Below, one piece after another: positions 1 through 8,023 of a stretch of 46,390 nucleotides of DNA. The notes beneath the pieces are model-generated. The model was not told the origin of the DNA. It saw only the letters and a list, made by a program, of their open reading frames with translations, and searched no databases. The stretch is taken from positions 1 through 46,390 of the IMG/VR virus record IMGVR_UViG_3300001848_000720, one strand, 5' to 3'. Numbering within the stretch: the first letter of the stretch is position 1; each line of letters starts with the position of its first letter. The position numbers and the translations under genes are program-made. The DNA is from a virus.

Positions 1-2
1 AC

Positions 3-1238
3 TTGATTGGCCCCATGGACACCAAGCTGGACGCCCGAGTTCGCGAGAAGCTGGTGGTGGCGCGTGTGGGACTGCTGCTCAAGGCCAGTTTCTTTGGTAA
101 CTTGGCCACCCGGCTCAAGTTGGTGAATGCAGACGAGTGGTGCGCTACCGCTGCCACAGATGGACGTCACTTCTACTACAATACCCGCTTTATCGAAATG
201 CTCAAGCCGGGCGAGATCATGTTCCTGTTTGGGCACGAGGTGCTGCACTGCGTTTATGATCACTTTGGTCGTCGCGGTGAACGCGATCCCCAGATCTGGA
301 ACATTGCCAACGATTTCTGCGTGAACGCGGATCTCAAGAAACATCGCGTGGGTGAGTTCATCACTTCGGTTCCCTGCCTGTATGATCCCAAATACGAAGG
401 CCAGAGCTCAGAAGAAGTCTACAACGATCTCATGCAGAATGTGCAACGGATCAACATGGACCAACTGATCGACATGCTCTTGGACGATCACCTGGATGGT
501 GATGAGGAGGGCAGCGGCGGCGATGGCGATGGCAAGGGCGACAAGGAAGGCAAAGGCAAAGGTCGTCCCCGGCTCACCGAAGAAGAAAAGCAACAGATCC
601 GTGACGAGATCAAGGAGGCTGTGCTCAGCGCGGCCCAGACATGCAGTGCCGGCGACTTGCCTGCAGGTGTCAAACGCATGATCCAGGACCTTACCGAGCA
701 CAAGATGAACTGGCGCGAACTGATTCGCCAGCAGATCCAGAGCACGGTCAAGAGTGACTTTACCTGGATGCGCGCCAGTCGCAAAGGTTGGCACATGGAT
801 GCTGTGATGCCAGGCATGAAGACCACTGATGCTATCGACATCGTTTGCTTCATGGACATGTCGGGTTCGATTGGTGAGGACCAGGCACGTGACTTCCTGA
901 CCGAGATCCGGGGCATCATGGAGACGTTTGAAAACTATCGGATCCATATTGCGTGTTTTGATACCGAAGTCTACAACCCGCAGCAATACAACAGCGACGA
1001 CATCAACGACATCGTGGACTACGAGCTGGCAGGCGGTGGCGGCACCATGTTTGAGTGCATGTTTGACTATCTCAAGAAGGCCGAGATCGAGCCCAAGAAG
1101 ATGATCGTGTTTACTGACGGTTATCCTTGCGGTTCATGGGGTGATCCCAACTACTGCGACACTGTGTGGATCATACATGGTGATCGTAACCCCAATCCGC
1201 CCTTTGGTGTGTTTGCTTTATACGAAGAACATCGCTAG
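3..1238 (+). CDS. DUF2201-type putative metallopeptidase with C-terminal VWA-like domain (5' end at window edge)
   Basis: The protein has two parts. Near residues 78-82 is a HEVLH zinc-peptidase-type motif, with a further histidine a few residues later, in a region resembling the DUF2201 N-terminal putative metallopeptidase domain. A low-complexity acidic/Gly/Lys linker covers about 163-190. The C-terminus (about 277-411) is VWA-like with a MIDAS-type D285-x-S287-x-S289, a GGGGT stretch near 344-348 and TDG at 371-373. Such proteins often sit beside a MoxR-type AAA+ ATPase, which could lie just upstream outside the window. The frame is open to the window edge. TTG at 3 is only the first possible start; ATG at 15 is the better internal candidate and would give a near full-length protein. 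The gene ends 17 bp before a strong terminator. The role in the phage is unknown; metal-dependent peptidase or chaperone activity is inference. Confidence 0.85.
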   Translation: MIGPMDTKLDARVREKLVVARVGLLLKASFFGNLATRLKLVNADEWCATAATDGRHFYYNTRFIEMLKPGEIMFLFGHEVLHCVYDHFGRRGERDPQIWNIANDFCVNADLKKHRVGEFITSVPCLYDPKYEGQSSEEVYNDLMQNVQRINMDQLIDMLLDDHLDGDEEGSGGDGDGKGDKEGKGKGRPRLTEEEKQQIRDEIKEAVLSAAQTCSAGDLPAGVKRMIQDLTEHKMNWRELIRQQIQSTVKSDFTWMRASRKGWHMDAVMPGMKTTDAIDIVCFMDMSGSIGEDQARDFLTEIRGIMETFENYRIHIACFDTEVYNPQQYNSDDINDIVDYELAGGGGTMFECMFDYLKKAEIEPKKMIVFTDGYPCGSWGDPNYCDTVWIIHGDRNPNPPFGVFALYEEHR

Positions 1239-1255
1239 TCAACTTTGCCAAAATG

Positions 1256-1286
1256 GCCCCGAGATTTGTTCTCGGGGCTTTTTTTT
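1256..1286 (+). terminator. Rho-independent terminator after the VWA gene
   Basis: A perfect 9-bp stem (1256-1264 with 1270-1278, arm GCCCCGAGA) closes a 5-base loop and is followed directly by eight T residues (1279-1286). It lies 17 bp after the stop codon of the metallopeptidase/VWA gene and ends 15 bp before the next start codon. It separates that gene from the small-gene group downstream. Confidence 0.93.
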
Positions 1287-1301
1287 GACTTAAATATCTG
1301 C

Positions 1302-1496
1302 ATGGATACCCAACTCACAGTGGCTGACATAGCCAACATCAAGACCTTGCTAGAAGCTGCCTGTGCTCGTGGTGCGTTTCGCGCCAACGAAATGAGTAAT
1401 ATAGGTGCCACCTACGACAAGATTACTGTGTTCTTGCAACAGGCCCAAACACAGACAGAACTCAACGAACCATCAAAAGGAGAAACACCATGTTAA
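1302..1496 (+). CDS. Small conserved phage protein, unknown function (64 aa)
   Basis: I chose ATG 1302 because the longer frame from 1245 would run through the terminator hairpin and its T-tract. The 64-residue product is mostly predicted helical, with a central segment containing RANEMSNIG and a Gln-rich tail. There is no signal peptide, membrane segment or catalytic motif. No convincing Shine-Dalgarno is visible; the upstream sequence is an AT-rich TTAAATAT. The gene overlaps the next one by 7 bp, which suggests co-translation. It resembles the small hypothetical proteins of T4-like aquatic phages, but no function can be assigned. Confidence 0.7.
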   Translation: MDTQLTVADIANIKTLLEAACARGAFRANEMSNIGATYDKITVFLQQAQTQTELNEPSKGETPC

Positions 1497-2236
1497 AACA
1501 TATTGGACGCCACGGCGATCGCAAAGTGGCCATAGTATTCCGAGAAATCCCAGGCGAAGATCACATGTGCCTTGTGGTATATCCCGAAACACTTCCTAGC
1601 TCATTTGAATCGTCAATCATGAAAGTGATTGAAAGCCCTGTGGGCCAAGCCGAAGCAGTATTGGCCAATGCTCTGCATCGCAATCTCTTGCCCGATGGAC
1701 GCGTGATCCTAGAAGCCCTGCATCGCGAAGGTATGCTGAAGAAAATAGCTACCAACCAGGTCATTGTGACCCCCACACCCACCAGTTCACTCAAACTAGA
1801 TGAGTTGAACCGCTTGGTCAAGGAGATGGAATCTGGTGCCGAAGCTGCCAAACGCATGTCCGACTTGGACAAGAATTCAGGTTTGGTGGATCCCAATGTC
1901 AAAAGAACTGCCGAAGCTAATTTCAAACGAGACCGGTTGGAAGAAGAACAACGGCGACGCGCTGCCCATACACAACCAGTACAAGCCCCCTCAAATAGTG
2001 CCCTAGATGATCGAGCCATTGCTGGTAATATGTTAGCCCAAGCCAAACGCATGGAAAGCGAAGCAAAAGGGCTCATAGCCGAGGCTGCTCGTATGAAAAA
2101 AGAGGCTGAGCAAATGTATCCCAGCGTGAATGCCGGTGATGTAACAGTCGCAACACCAACAGCCGAGGCACCAACTACACCACGCCGTCGAGGTCGCCCT
2201 AGCAAGCCCAAGGCCAGCGCAGATGCCGCAGCATAG
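1490..2236 (+). CDS. Hypothetical phage protein with coiled coil and AT-hook-like C-terminus (248 aa)
   Basis: The start at 1490 is supported by a strong AAAGGAG Shine-Dalgarno at 1475-1481. The N-terminal ~105 residues form a compact mixed domain. From about residue 105 to 205 the sequence is charged and helical (runs such as EEEQRRR and AKRMESEAK), probably a coiled coil. The last ~30 residues are Thr/Pro/Ala-rich and carry RRRGRPSKPK, which looks like an AT-hook DNA-binding motif. DNA or nucleoid binding is therefore possible but unproven. It overlaps its neighbours by 7 and 14 bp, so it sits in a small operon of unknown genes. No named family is recognised. Confidence 0.82.
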   Translation: MLKHIGRHGDRKVAIVFREIPGEDHMCLVVYPETLPSSFESSIMKVIESPVGQAEAVLANALHRNLLPDGRVILEALHREGMLKKIATNQVIVTPTPTSSLKLDELNRLVKEMESGAEAAKRMSDLDKNSGLVDPNVKRTAEANFKRDRLEEEQRRRAAHTQPVQAPSNSALDDRAIAGNMLAQAKRMESEAKGLIAEAARMKKEAEQMYPSVNAGDVTVATPTAEAPTTPRRRGRPSKPKASADAAA

Positions 2237-2528
2237 TGATGAATCTCTAGCCAAATGGGAGTGCATCATCAATGATGTGGAAAAGACCGACTTCCCATTA
2301 GAGTGTATCAAAAAAATCATCATACGGCTGACCAACAAACGTCGTCGTACATTGAATTTTGAATTAATGAAGCAACAGGGTATGGATATAGAACAAATCC
2401 ATACCCTGCTTCACACTACACTCACTGCCTACGGTGAAGAAATACAGGACATAGACTGGATCATAGATGTGCGGGCTGTGGCGGAATTGGTACAACCCGA
2501 GACTGATAAACTTCTCCGGGGCATTTGA
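2223..2528 (+). CDS. Hypothetical phage protein (101 aa)
   Basis: A 101-residue soluble protein with predicted helices throughout and no cysteine pairs, membrane segment or signal peptide beyond ordinary sequence. The start at 2223 overlaps the end of the preceding gene by 14 bp, consistent with translational coupling. The segment KKIIIRLTNKRRRTLNFELM is basic, while the C-terminal half is acidic. I do not recognise the family. It is the last of three small unknown genes before ThyX. Confidence 0.72.
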   Translation: MPQHSDESLAKWECIINDVEKTDFPLECIKKIIIRLTNKRRRTLNFELMKQQGMDIEQIHTLLHTTLTAYGEEIQDIDWIIDVRAVAELVQPETDKLLRGI

Positions 2529-2599
2529 CATCGGTCATATATTGATTGTATTTTTATTGTTACAAGTCTACAATTAATTTTTATCAGGAGAAAAATCTT

Positions 2600-3286
2600 A
2601 TGCAGGTACGTCTTGTATCATATAGTCAACCCACCACAGAATTTCAAACAGCCGGAATCTCTGACGCTCAAGAACTGATTGCCTACTGTGCTCGAGTATC
2701 AAACCCCGCAAATCAATACAACACAGATACCAGCGAAAAGCTCATTGGATATCTTGTCAAACATCAGCACTGGAGCCCATTGGAAATGGTTTCGGCTTGT
2801 TTGGAAATAACCACCACACGAGATATCGCACGGCAGATCCTACGACACCGCAGTTTCAGCTTCCAGGAGTTTAGTCAACGTTATGCAGATCCCACCCGAG
2901 ATCTTGAGTTTGAGATTCGGGAAGCTCGTCTACAGGATACCCAGAATCGACAAAATAGTATAAAGCTGGATCCAATAAACAATATTGAACATCGCGAGAT
3001 CTACCAAGAGTGGGAGGATCGACAGCGACAATTAATACGCCTGGTACGAGAAACATATAGCTGGGCCATTGACATGGGCATAGCCAAGGAGCAGGCCCGG
3101 GCTGTGCTGCCCGAAGGACTCACACAGAGTCGTATGTACATGAATGGCACCTTGCGTAGCTGGGTACATTTTATCCAATTGAGATCTGCCAATGGTACAC
3201 AGCTGGAACATCAACAGGTAGCCTTGTCCTGTGCCCAAGCCATCGCTGCCATATTTCCTATGAGCACCAAATTGATCGCTAGTTAA
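2600..3286 (+). CDS. thyX: Flavin-dependent thymidylate synthase ThyX
   Basis: ThyX makes dTMP from dUMP with methylene-tetrahydrofolate and FAD, supporting phage DNA synthesis. The signature RHR-x7-S is intact (R82-H83-R84 to S92, within RHRSFSFQEFSQRY). The C-terminal segment from about 170 (LPEGLTQSRMYMNG, then RSWVHFIQLR) matches the usual ThyX substrate-binding end, and the 228-residue length is normal for the family. I use ATG 2600 because CAGGAG lies at 2585-2590 with good spacing; the longer frame from 2546 adds an implausible Tyr/Cys-rich leader. A terminator follows at 3295-3319. ThyX is common in T4-like aquatic phages. Confidence 0.96.
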   Translation: MQVRLVSYSQPTTEFQTAGISDAQELIAYCARVSNPANQYNTDTSEKLIGYLVKHQHWSPLEMVSACLEITTTRDIARQILRHRSFSFQEFSQRYADPTRDLEFEIREARLQDTQNRQNSIKLDPINNIEHREIYQEWEDRQRQLIRLVRETYSWAIDMGIAKEQARAVLPEGLTQSRMYMNGTLRSWVHFIQLRSANGTQLEHQQVALSCAQAIAAIFPMSTKLIAS

Positions 3287-3294
3287 TAACAATT

Positions 3295-3319
3295 CGCATA
3301 CAATACAGTATGCGTTTTT
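3295..3319 (+). terminator. Rho-independent terminator after thyX
   Basis: A perfect 7-bp inverted repeat (CGCATAC 3295-3301 with GTATGCG 3308-3314) has a 6-base loop and is followed by TTTTT (3315-3319). It lies 8 bp after the thyX stop and 16 bp before the epimerase start, so it may limit read-through into the sugar genes. The stem is weaker than the one at 1256. Confidence 0.75.
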
Positions 3320-3335
3320 ATCTAGATAGAGCAAA

Positions 3336-4310
3336 ATGTCTACAATCCTGATCACAGGTGGGCTGGGATTTATTGGACACAGGGTAAGTGCTTGCTTGGA
3401 AGCTCAGGGGCATGATGTGGTCATAGTGGATACCCAAACTGATTATGGTGTGATCCCTCAGTCCGAGCTTAGTTGGATCATGGACGAGCGTAGAAGTCTG
3501 ATCGCCACCACAAACATCTACTCAATTGATGTGGCAGATAGTGGTGGCATTAACTACGTGATGCGTCGTCATCGTCCCCAGACCGTGATACATCTAGCCA
3601 GCTTCCCCCGACAAAAGGTGGTAAATGCCAACCCCCAATTGGGTGCTAGGACCATGAGCGAGGGTCTGCTGAATCTCTTGGAATCCAGCACCTCACATGA
3701 AGTGGATCGATTCGTTTATGTGAGCTCCAGCATGGTGTATGGTGATTTCTCAGATCAGGTAGGTGAATGGTCCCACTGTGTGCCACAAGGACAGTATGGT
3801 ATCTTGAAACTGGCTGGCGAGTGGTTGGTATATGACTATCATAGGCGTGGATGTTTTGATCATTGCATCATACGTCCCAGTGCTGTGTATGGCCCCCGAG
3901 ACGTGGAAGATCGTGTGGTTTCTCGATTCTTACTAGCCGCCATGCGTGGTGAAACCCTGCGAGTACGTGGTGCCGACGAAGCACTGGATTTTTCCTATGT
4001 GGACGATGTGGCTGCTGGTATAGCTGCGGCAGCCGTACACGATCAATCGCGCAATCGCACATTCAACATCACGCGTGGTCAAAGTCGCACCCTGCTAGAA
4101 GCGGCAGAACTAGCAGTGCGCATAGCTGGGCAGGGCTGTATTGAAGTTCTAGATCGTGATCTGGCCTTTCCCAGTCGTGGATCGTTAAATATATCAGCAG
4201 CTCAACATTGCTGGGGGTATGCGCCCCGGGTTGACATCGAACAAGGTTTCCAAAAATATCATGACTGGCTTGCGAATTCCCTTTATCGGTCTCCAAAAAC
4301 AGTATCATAA
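3336..4310 (+). CDS. NAD-dependent epimerase/dehydratase (extended SDR family)
   Basis: An extended short-chain dehydrogenase of 324 residues, the usual length for nucleotide-sugar epimerases. The N-terminal Rossmann motif GGLGFIG gives G8-x2-G11-x2-G14, followed by an acidic residue near 32 that favours NAD. The catalytic set is visible: SSS at 130-132 and Y154-x3-K158. It probably changes the configuration, or reduces or oxidises, a nucleotide-bound sugar. There is no TDE-type motif of 4,6-dehydratases, so epimerase or reductase is more likely. The last 50 bp overlap the aminotransferase gene, suggesting a two-gene sugar unit. Substrate unknown. Confidence 0.9.
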   Translation: MSTILITGGLGFIGHRVSACLEAQGHDVVIVDTQTDYGVIPQSELSWIMDERRSLIATTNIYSIDVADSGGINYVMRRHRPQTVIHLASFPRQKVVNANPQLGARTMSEGLLNLLESSTSHEVDRFVYVSSSMVYGDFSDQVGEWSHCVPQGQYGILKLAGEWLVYDYHRRGCFDHCIIRPSAVYGPRDVEDRVVSRFLLAAMRGETLRVRGADEALDFSYVDDVAAGIAAAAVHDQSRNRTFNITRGQSRTLLEAAELAVRIAGQGCIEVLDRDLAFPSRGSLNISAAQHCWGYAPRVDIEQGFQKYHDWLANSLYRSPKTVS

Positions 4311-5382
4311 CATACGCCAGGAGATACTGGACGTAACTGATCAGGTGCTGCGCACCGGTCAAGTCATGAATGGTAACTGGACTGTGGAATTTGAGCACTG
4401 GTTAGCCAATCGCAACGGTGTGCAATATGCAGTCACTTGCCATTCGGGTACACAAGCCTTGGAAATAATGGCCACCTTCTATAAGCAATCGCATGCGCCT
4501 GATTCTTGTCCCCGAGTGATGCTACCAGCCTTGACCTATCCCGCCACTGCCAATGCCTGGGCTCGTGCTGGTTGGACCATACATTTCGTGGATGTGGATC
4601 GTTATGGTATCATGGACATCAACACCTTACCCGAGCTGACTGAATTTGATGCTGTATGCCCAGTGGGACTTTATGGGGCGGCATTGGATCACAATCGCAC
4701 CTATCGTACTTGGAGCATCTTTAATCTTGATTTTGCATTGTTAGTGGAAGATGCAGCTCAACACTGGCTCAGCTCAGATTGTACAAGAGTAGGGCGAGCT
4801 GCTGCTATCAGTTTTGACCCTACTAAAAATCTCGGCAATTATGGCAATGGTGGTGCGGTGTTGACCAACCAATTGGGTCTGGCAGAGTTTGCTCGAGAGT
4901 GGCGGGACAACGGGCGCCTTTCGGGATTCTCACATGACCACCCGGTCACCAACAGTCGCATGAGCGAGGTGGATTGTGCTCAGCTCTGGGTCAAGACACA
5001 GCACCTAGATCAATGGCAGCAGCGTAGAGAGAAGATAGCACATTACTGGATAGAACGTCTGGCTGCCAGCGAGATACGATGCTTGATCGATGATACCAAT
5101 GTTCAAACACATTGCTTTCACAAATTTGTAATTGATACTAATCAGCGAGATCGCATTGCACGTCAGATGCAGATACGTGGCGTGGAAACACGGGTTCATT
5201 ACGAACTACCCCTGACCGAAATGGACGCCTATCAAAATTATCCGGGTCCAGACCTGTTGAGCAAGGCCTCCATGTTGAGTCGGCGTGTGCTGAGCCTACC
5301 CTGCTACCCAGAACTTACGGATCTTGAAGTAGAATACATCATTGATCAGCTGTTAGATTCCTACGCAGAAGTGCATAGCTAG
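4261..5382 (+). CDS. DegT/DnrJ/EryC1/StrS-type PLP-dependent sugar aminotransferase
   Basis: The 373-residue product matches the DegT family, which usually transfers an amino group from glutamate to a nucleotide keto-sugar. The PLP-binding lysine is K189 in SFDPTKNLG, with GNGGAV after it. The PLP-phosphate segment CHSGTQALE lies at about 60-68, and VEDAAQ at about 163-168 carries the aspartate that contacts the pyridine nitrogen. I start at ATG 4261, so that the family-typical RIPFIGLQKQY opens the protein; the frame extends to 4219 inside the epimerase gene. The 3' end overlaps the convergent minus-strand gene by 44 bp. Together with the epimerase it suggests amino-sugar synthesis. A 4,6-dehydratase is not seen here and would have to come from elsewhere. 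Confidence 0.92.
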   Translation: MTGLRIPFIGLQKQYHNIRQEILDVTDQVLRTGQVMNGNWTVEFEHWLANRNGVQYAVTCHSGTQALEIMATFYKQSHAPDSCPRVMLPALTYPATANAWARAGWTIHFVDVDRYGIMDINTLPELTEFDAVCPVGLYGAALDHNRTYRTWSIFNLDFALLVEDAAQHWLSSDCTRVGRAAAISFDPTKNLGNYGNGGAVLTNQLGLAEFAREWRDNGRLSGFSHDHPVTNSRMSEVDCAQLWVKTQHLDQWQQRREKIAHYWIERLAASEIRCLIDDTNVQTHCFHKFVIDTNQRDRIARQMQIRGVETRVHYELPLTEMDAYQNYPGPDLLSKASMLSRRVLSLPCYPELTDLEVEYIIDQLLDSYAEVHS

Positions 5383-6955
5383 CCAGCCAGGTCCACTCGT
5401 AACTTTTGCGTAGCTGGTCAAAGTCACCCCGAACCGCATCGTAGTATTCCATGGCATCTTGCGCACCCCATGCGCTCCATATATCATAAGAATGAGGATG
5501 AATGTGTTTGGGGTGTTTGAGCCATTGTCGCAGGCGATATTCATTTTCAGTATCGGGCAGGCTATGTCGTAGTTTGAGGGCTTCGCGAAAAGCGGTACGC
5601 CAGGCCATCCAAGGCGTAGTTGTATAGAATGCTGTGCCCGACAATATAGGTACTACCTCATGAGGTTGGTCCAGAGTGAAATCTAGACCCTGTCCCCGAT
5701 TGCTCAGGACCAGTTCGCGATTGTATGCGATCATGGCCTGGTGTCCATACAGCAAACCATTTACTGGATTTCGCGCATGGAAGATGTAGTGCTTGGCCTG
5801 TTGCATACGGTCCGGTTGCCAGGACCAGTCAAAGTTCTGGTCCACTTCTAGTTTGGCAAACACAGCAAAGAACCAGTCAGTACGGCTGGCCTGCGCCGCA
5901 GCATGATATGCAGCCACACGACCGTTTACACCTGCCACATGAGTAATCCTGTTGCTGTCTGCGCGTTCAACTGCCCAGCGAAGATGTTGATAGTTGTTGT
6001 CGGCCTGGGGTTCCCCGTTGCTGATAAACACCACATCCAAAGTTGTATCAGTTCCTACATATTGGTGTGATCGATCTATGTGTGGATAATCATATATTTG
6101 GTTGCGCAAATGATTCTTGACATCACGTGGTACCAGAATTGAACTAGCACCCGGTGTTAATGGTATCACTGTACGAGTTTGTTCTCGCCAGAGATTCACA
6201 GCAGGAACCGGATCCACTGTCTGTTGATTGGTAAATTGCACCACGGGATGATCAAAGGTATGTTGCTGCACCGCCGGTACCTGGCTGCTATAATTGTGTT
6301 GAACTACCGGGGGTGGCATTCTTGGTACCGATAGTTTTTCTACAAAATTTAGAGTTGGATACCATTCCAGCAATGCGATATCACGGCTGCGTTCCAAGAA
6401 ACTGGGTACATGCACATAAAACGTATCACCAAATCTCTGTTCACTACTAGCAAACACATGCAACATATCCTGCTGCCACTCGCTGGGGTGCCAGGTCCAA
6501 TCAAATACAGTGTAATCGCATAGGTCAGATGTGACCCAACAGTGATCCCAATTGACCTTGGCCAATGCCCTGCGCAATGTGCCCAGATAGTCCGAAATAA
6601 AACGTGTGTTCACATCTCCTGCATCGGGAGAATCAACACAGTGTTTGATGTGTAGTCTAGGCGCGCCGGAGACTCTGGTCACGATTTGGTGATCGCGATT
6701 TACATCTCGAAAACCCTCGCGTGGGATCAGCCAAGTATCACCATTTTCCTGGTGTTGACTGGGCCATACGTGAGCTTGATGAGCTTGCCAAGGTGTGGGT
6801 TCCCACAACCAATCAAATTTGGTATAGTCATTTGCCCCATGTGCTATCCACAGGTAACGTGTGCGACTCTGCAAACGAGCATGATCTATAGTGTCTGCCA
6901 ATCGCTCGTGCGGAAACAAACCGGTGGCTTGATTGATATAGAAAACATCAAACAT
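5339..6955 (-). CDS. Repeat protein of T4-like phages with C-terminal glycosyltransferase-like region (538 aa)
   Basis: Three copies of a unit can be aligned by eye. Each has an aromatic beta-strand, then FDWxWxPxxxQ, then a HV(W/F)-type strand: about residues 44-75 (FDWLWEPTPWQ), 150-185 (FDWTWHPSEWQ) and 370-410 (FDWSWQPDRMQ). The region before the third copy (about 308-365, DVVFISNGEPQADNN and AAYHAAAQASRTDWFF) resembles the N-terminus of the DGD-containing protein encoded at 14463-15392, but has FAKLEV where that protein has IDGDN. A catalytic metal-binding DxD is thus not evident. Start ATG 6955 lies 2 bp after the previous stop. It is the last gene of the minus-strand island. A role in glycan handling is inference. 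Confidence 0.8.
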   Translation of the reverse strand: MFDVFYINQATGLFPHERLADTIDHARLQSRTRYLWIAHGANDYTKFDWLWEPTPWQAHQAHVWPSQHQENGDTWLIPREGFRDVNRDHQIVTRVSGAPRLHIKHCVDSPDAGDVNTRFISDYLGTLRRALAKVNWDHCWVTSDLCDYTVFDWTWHPSEWQQDMLHVFASSEQRFGDTFYVHVPSFLERSRDIALLEWYPTLNFVEKLSVPRMPPPVVQHNYSSQVPAVQQHTFDHPVVQFTNQQTVDPVPAVNLWREQTRTVIPLTPGASSILVPRDVKNHLRNQIYDYPHIDRSHQYVGTDTTLDVVFISNGEPQADNNYQHLRWAVERADSNRITHVAGVNGRVAAYHAAAQASRTDWFFAVFAKLEVDQNFDWSWQPDRMQQAKHYIFHARNPVNGLLYGHQAMIAYNRELVLSNRGQGLDFTLDQPHEVVPILSGTAFYTTTPWMAWRTAFREALKLRHSLPDTENEYRLRQWLKHPKHIHPHSYDIWSAWGAQDAMEYYDAVRGDFDQLRKSYEWTWLASYALLRRNLTADQ

Positions 6956-6957
6956 GA

Positions 6958-8022
6958 TTAACGGGATCTACGATTTGATTTTTCTAAACAGTCAACTTGC
7001 CGCTGCTGGAAATCAGCATCATCCCAGCGATATGGATATTCTGTGTAGGCATCGCTAGTACGTAGACTCCAGACATCAAGATGATTGGCCAAACTGCGCC
7101 ATATCTCGGCATAGTTCAATGTACCAAATGCCTCGCGTAATTTTACTTGTCCTACCTGTGGATGTCCTATTGTGAGAGCAGGATCTTCGGGATCAAAACC
7201 GTTGGCCAATAACCACTGCCGGAATTCCCCGAGCATTTTTTTCTGGAATTCATACTCACCGGGATCATTGGCCCATTCTATATCAAAGTCGCCTGCGGCC
7301 TCGGTTTGACTTCGTAATGCGCTAGTCACTAGTTCGCCTACTCTACTGTCTCGTCCTTCGTCGCAGAACACTTCCCAGTGATGTTTGCCCACTGCTTTGT
7401 TGACACCAACAAATACACCACCCTGGGGTCGATTAATGGTATCTATACCAAACAGCTCGTAATCTTGCGCATCCAATACAAACCTTGGTGCATTGATCCA
7501 ACACATGAGCTGACTAGGGCGTTGCCAAGCAGGGGCTTGTATACGTTTACGATAACTGGTTGCCCAGCATTCAAATTCATGGCACAAGAGATTTAGCTGT
7601 CGGATATGCCATCTGGTGGTAGTGTCGGCTTGGTTCCAATATTGGCTCATGCGACCGCTGGTGCCTTGCAGGTCTTCAAAATAACGATGTAATCGGTTAA
7701 ATCGTTCTCGTTTGATTTTTCTGCCCGGAAGACCATTGCCCACTGGCCCAGACTCGATACAATCTTCCATGGAGAAACGATCATCAATATGGTAACCAAG
7801 ATTGGCAGAATTTATGGCTGCAACACTGGCATTGACTTGATCTAATATAAAGGCACCGTTCCTGGGATGATCTACAAAACCCACAAAGCAGTAGTTTTTT
7901 TCTAAGTGATATGCATCACGTATCAAGATGTTGAGTGCCGATAACCACTTGCGTGATAGCGAAGAATCAAATACATCAATGTTTATTTTGACTTTGTGAT
8001 CTCGATCCCCACGCAATACCAT
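6958..8022 (-). CDS. Hypothetical phage protein in the radical SAM/glycosyltransferase island (354 aa)
   Basis: A soluble protein without membrane segments or a recognised motif. The N-terminus (KVKINIDVFDSSLSRKWLSALN) looks like a domain start. A basic stretch GRKIKRERFNRL lies near residue 100, and Trp/His-rich segments follow. ATG 8022 is preferred because it lies one base after the stop of the upstream radical SAM gene (TGAAATG). The frame stays open upstream to 8106, with another ATG at 8055, but that extension overlaps the radical SAM coding sequence. Its place directly after a radical SAM gene suggests a partner or substrate-handling role, but this is only context. No function is assigned. 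Confidence 0.72.
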   Translation of the reverse strand: MVLRGDRDHKVKINIDVFDSSLSRKWLSALNILIRDAYHLEKNYCFVGFVDHPRNGAFILDQVNASVAAINSANLGYHIDDRFSMEDCIESGPVGNGLPGRKIKRERFNRLHRYFEDLQGTSGRMSQYWNQADTTTRWHIRQLNLLCHEFECWATSYRKRIQAPAWQRPSQLMCWINAPRFVLDAQDYELFGIDTINRPQGGVFVGVNKAVGKHHWEVFCDEGRDSRVGELVTSALRSQTEAAGDFDIEWANDPGEYEFQKKMLGEFRQWLLANGFDPEDPALTIGHPQVGQVKLREAFGTLNYAEIWRSLANHLDVWSLRTSDAYTEYPYRWDDADFQQRQVDCLEKSNRRSR

Positions 8023-8023
8023 T

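Noticed and set aside
408-986. Long open frame on the opposite strand of the VWA gene
   Set aside because: It is a shadow of the acidic/Gly-rich coding sequence; the plus-strand frame has clear catalytic motifs.
1289-1296. CTTAAATA as a late promoter before the 64-residue gene
   Set aside because: Two mismatches to TATAAATA and only 5 bp from the start codon.
1245-1301. N-terminal extension of the 64-residue gene to ATG 1245
   Set aside because: It would translate through the terminator hairpin and T-tract; ATG 1302 gives a normal-looking small protein.
2541-2599. Possible early promoter before thyX (TTGATT and TACAAT)
   Set aside because: The two boxes are about 21 bp apart and neither other pairing gives normal spacing, so the match is not convincing.
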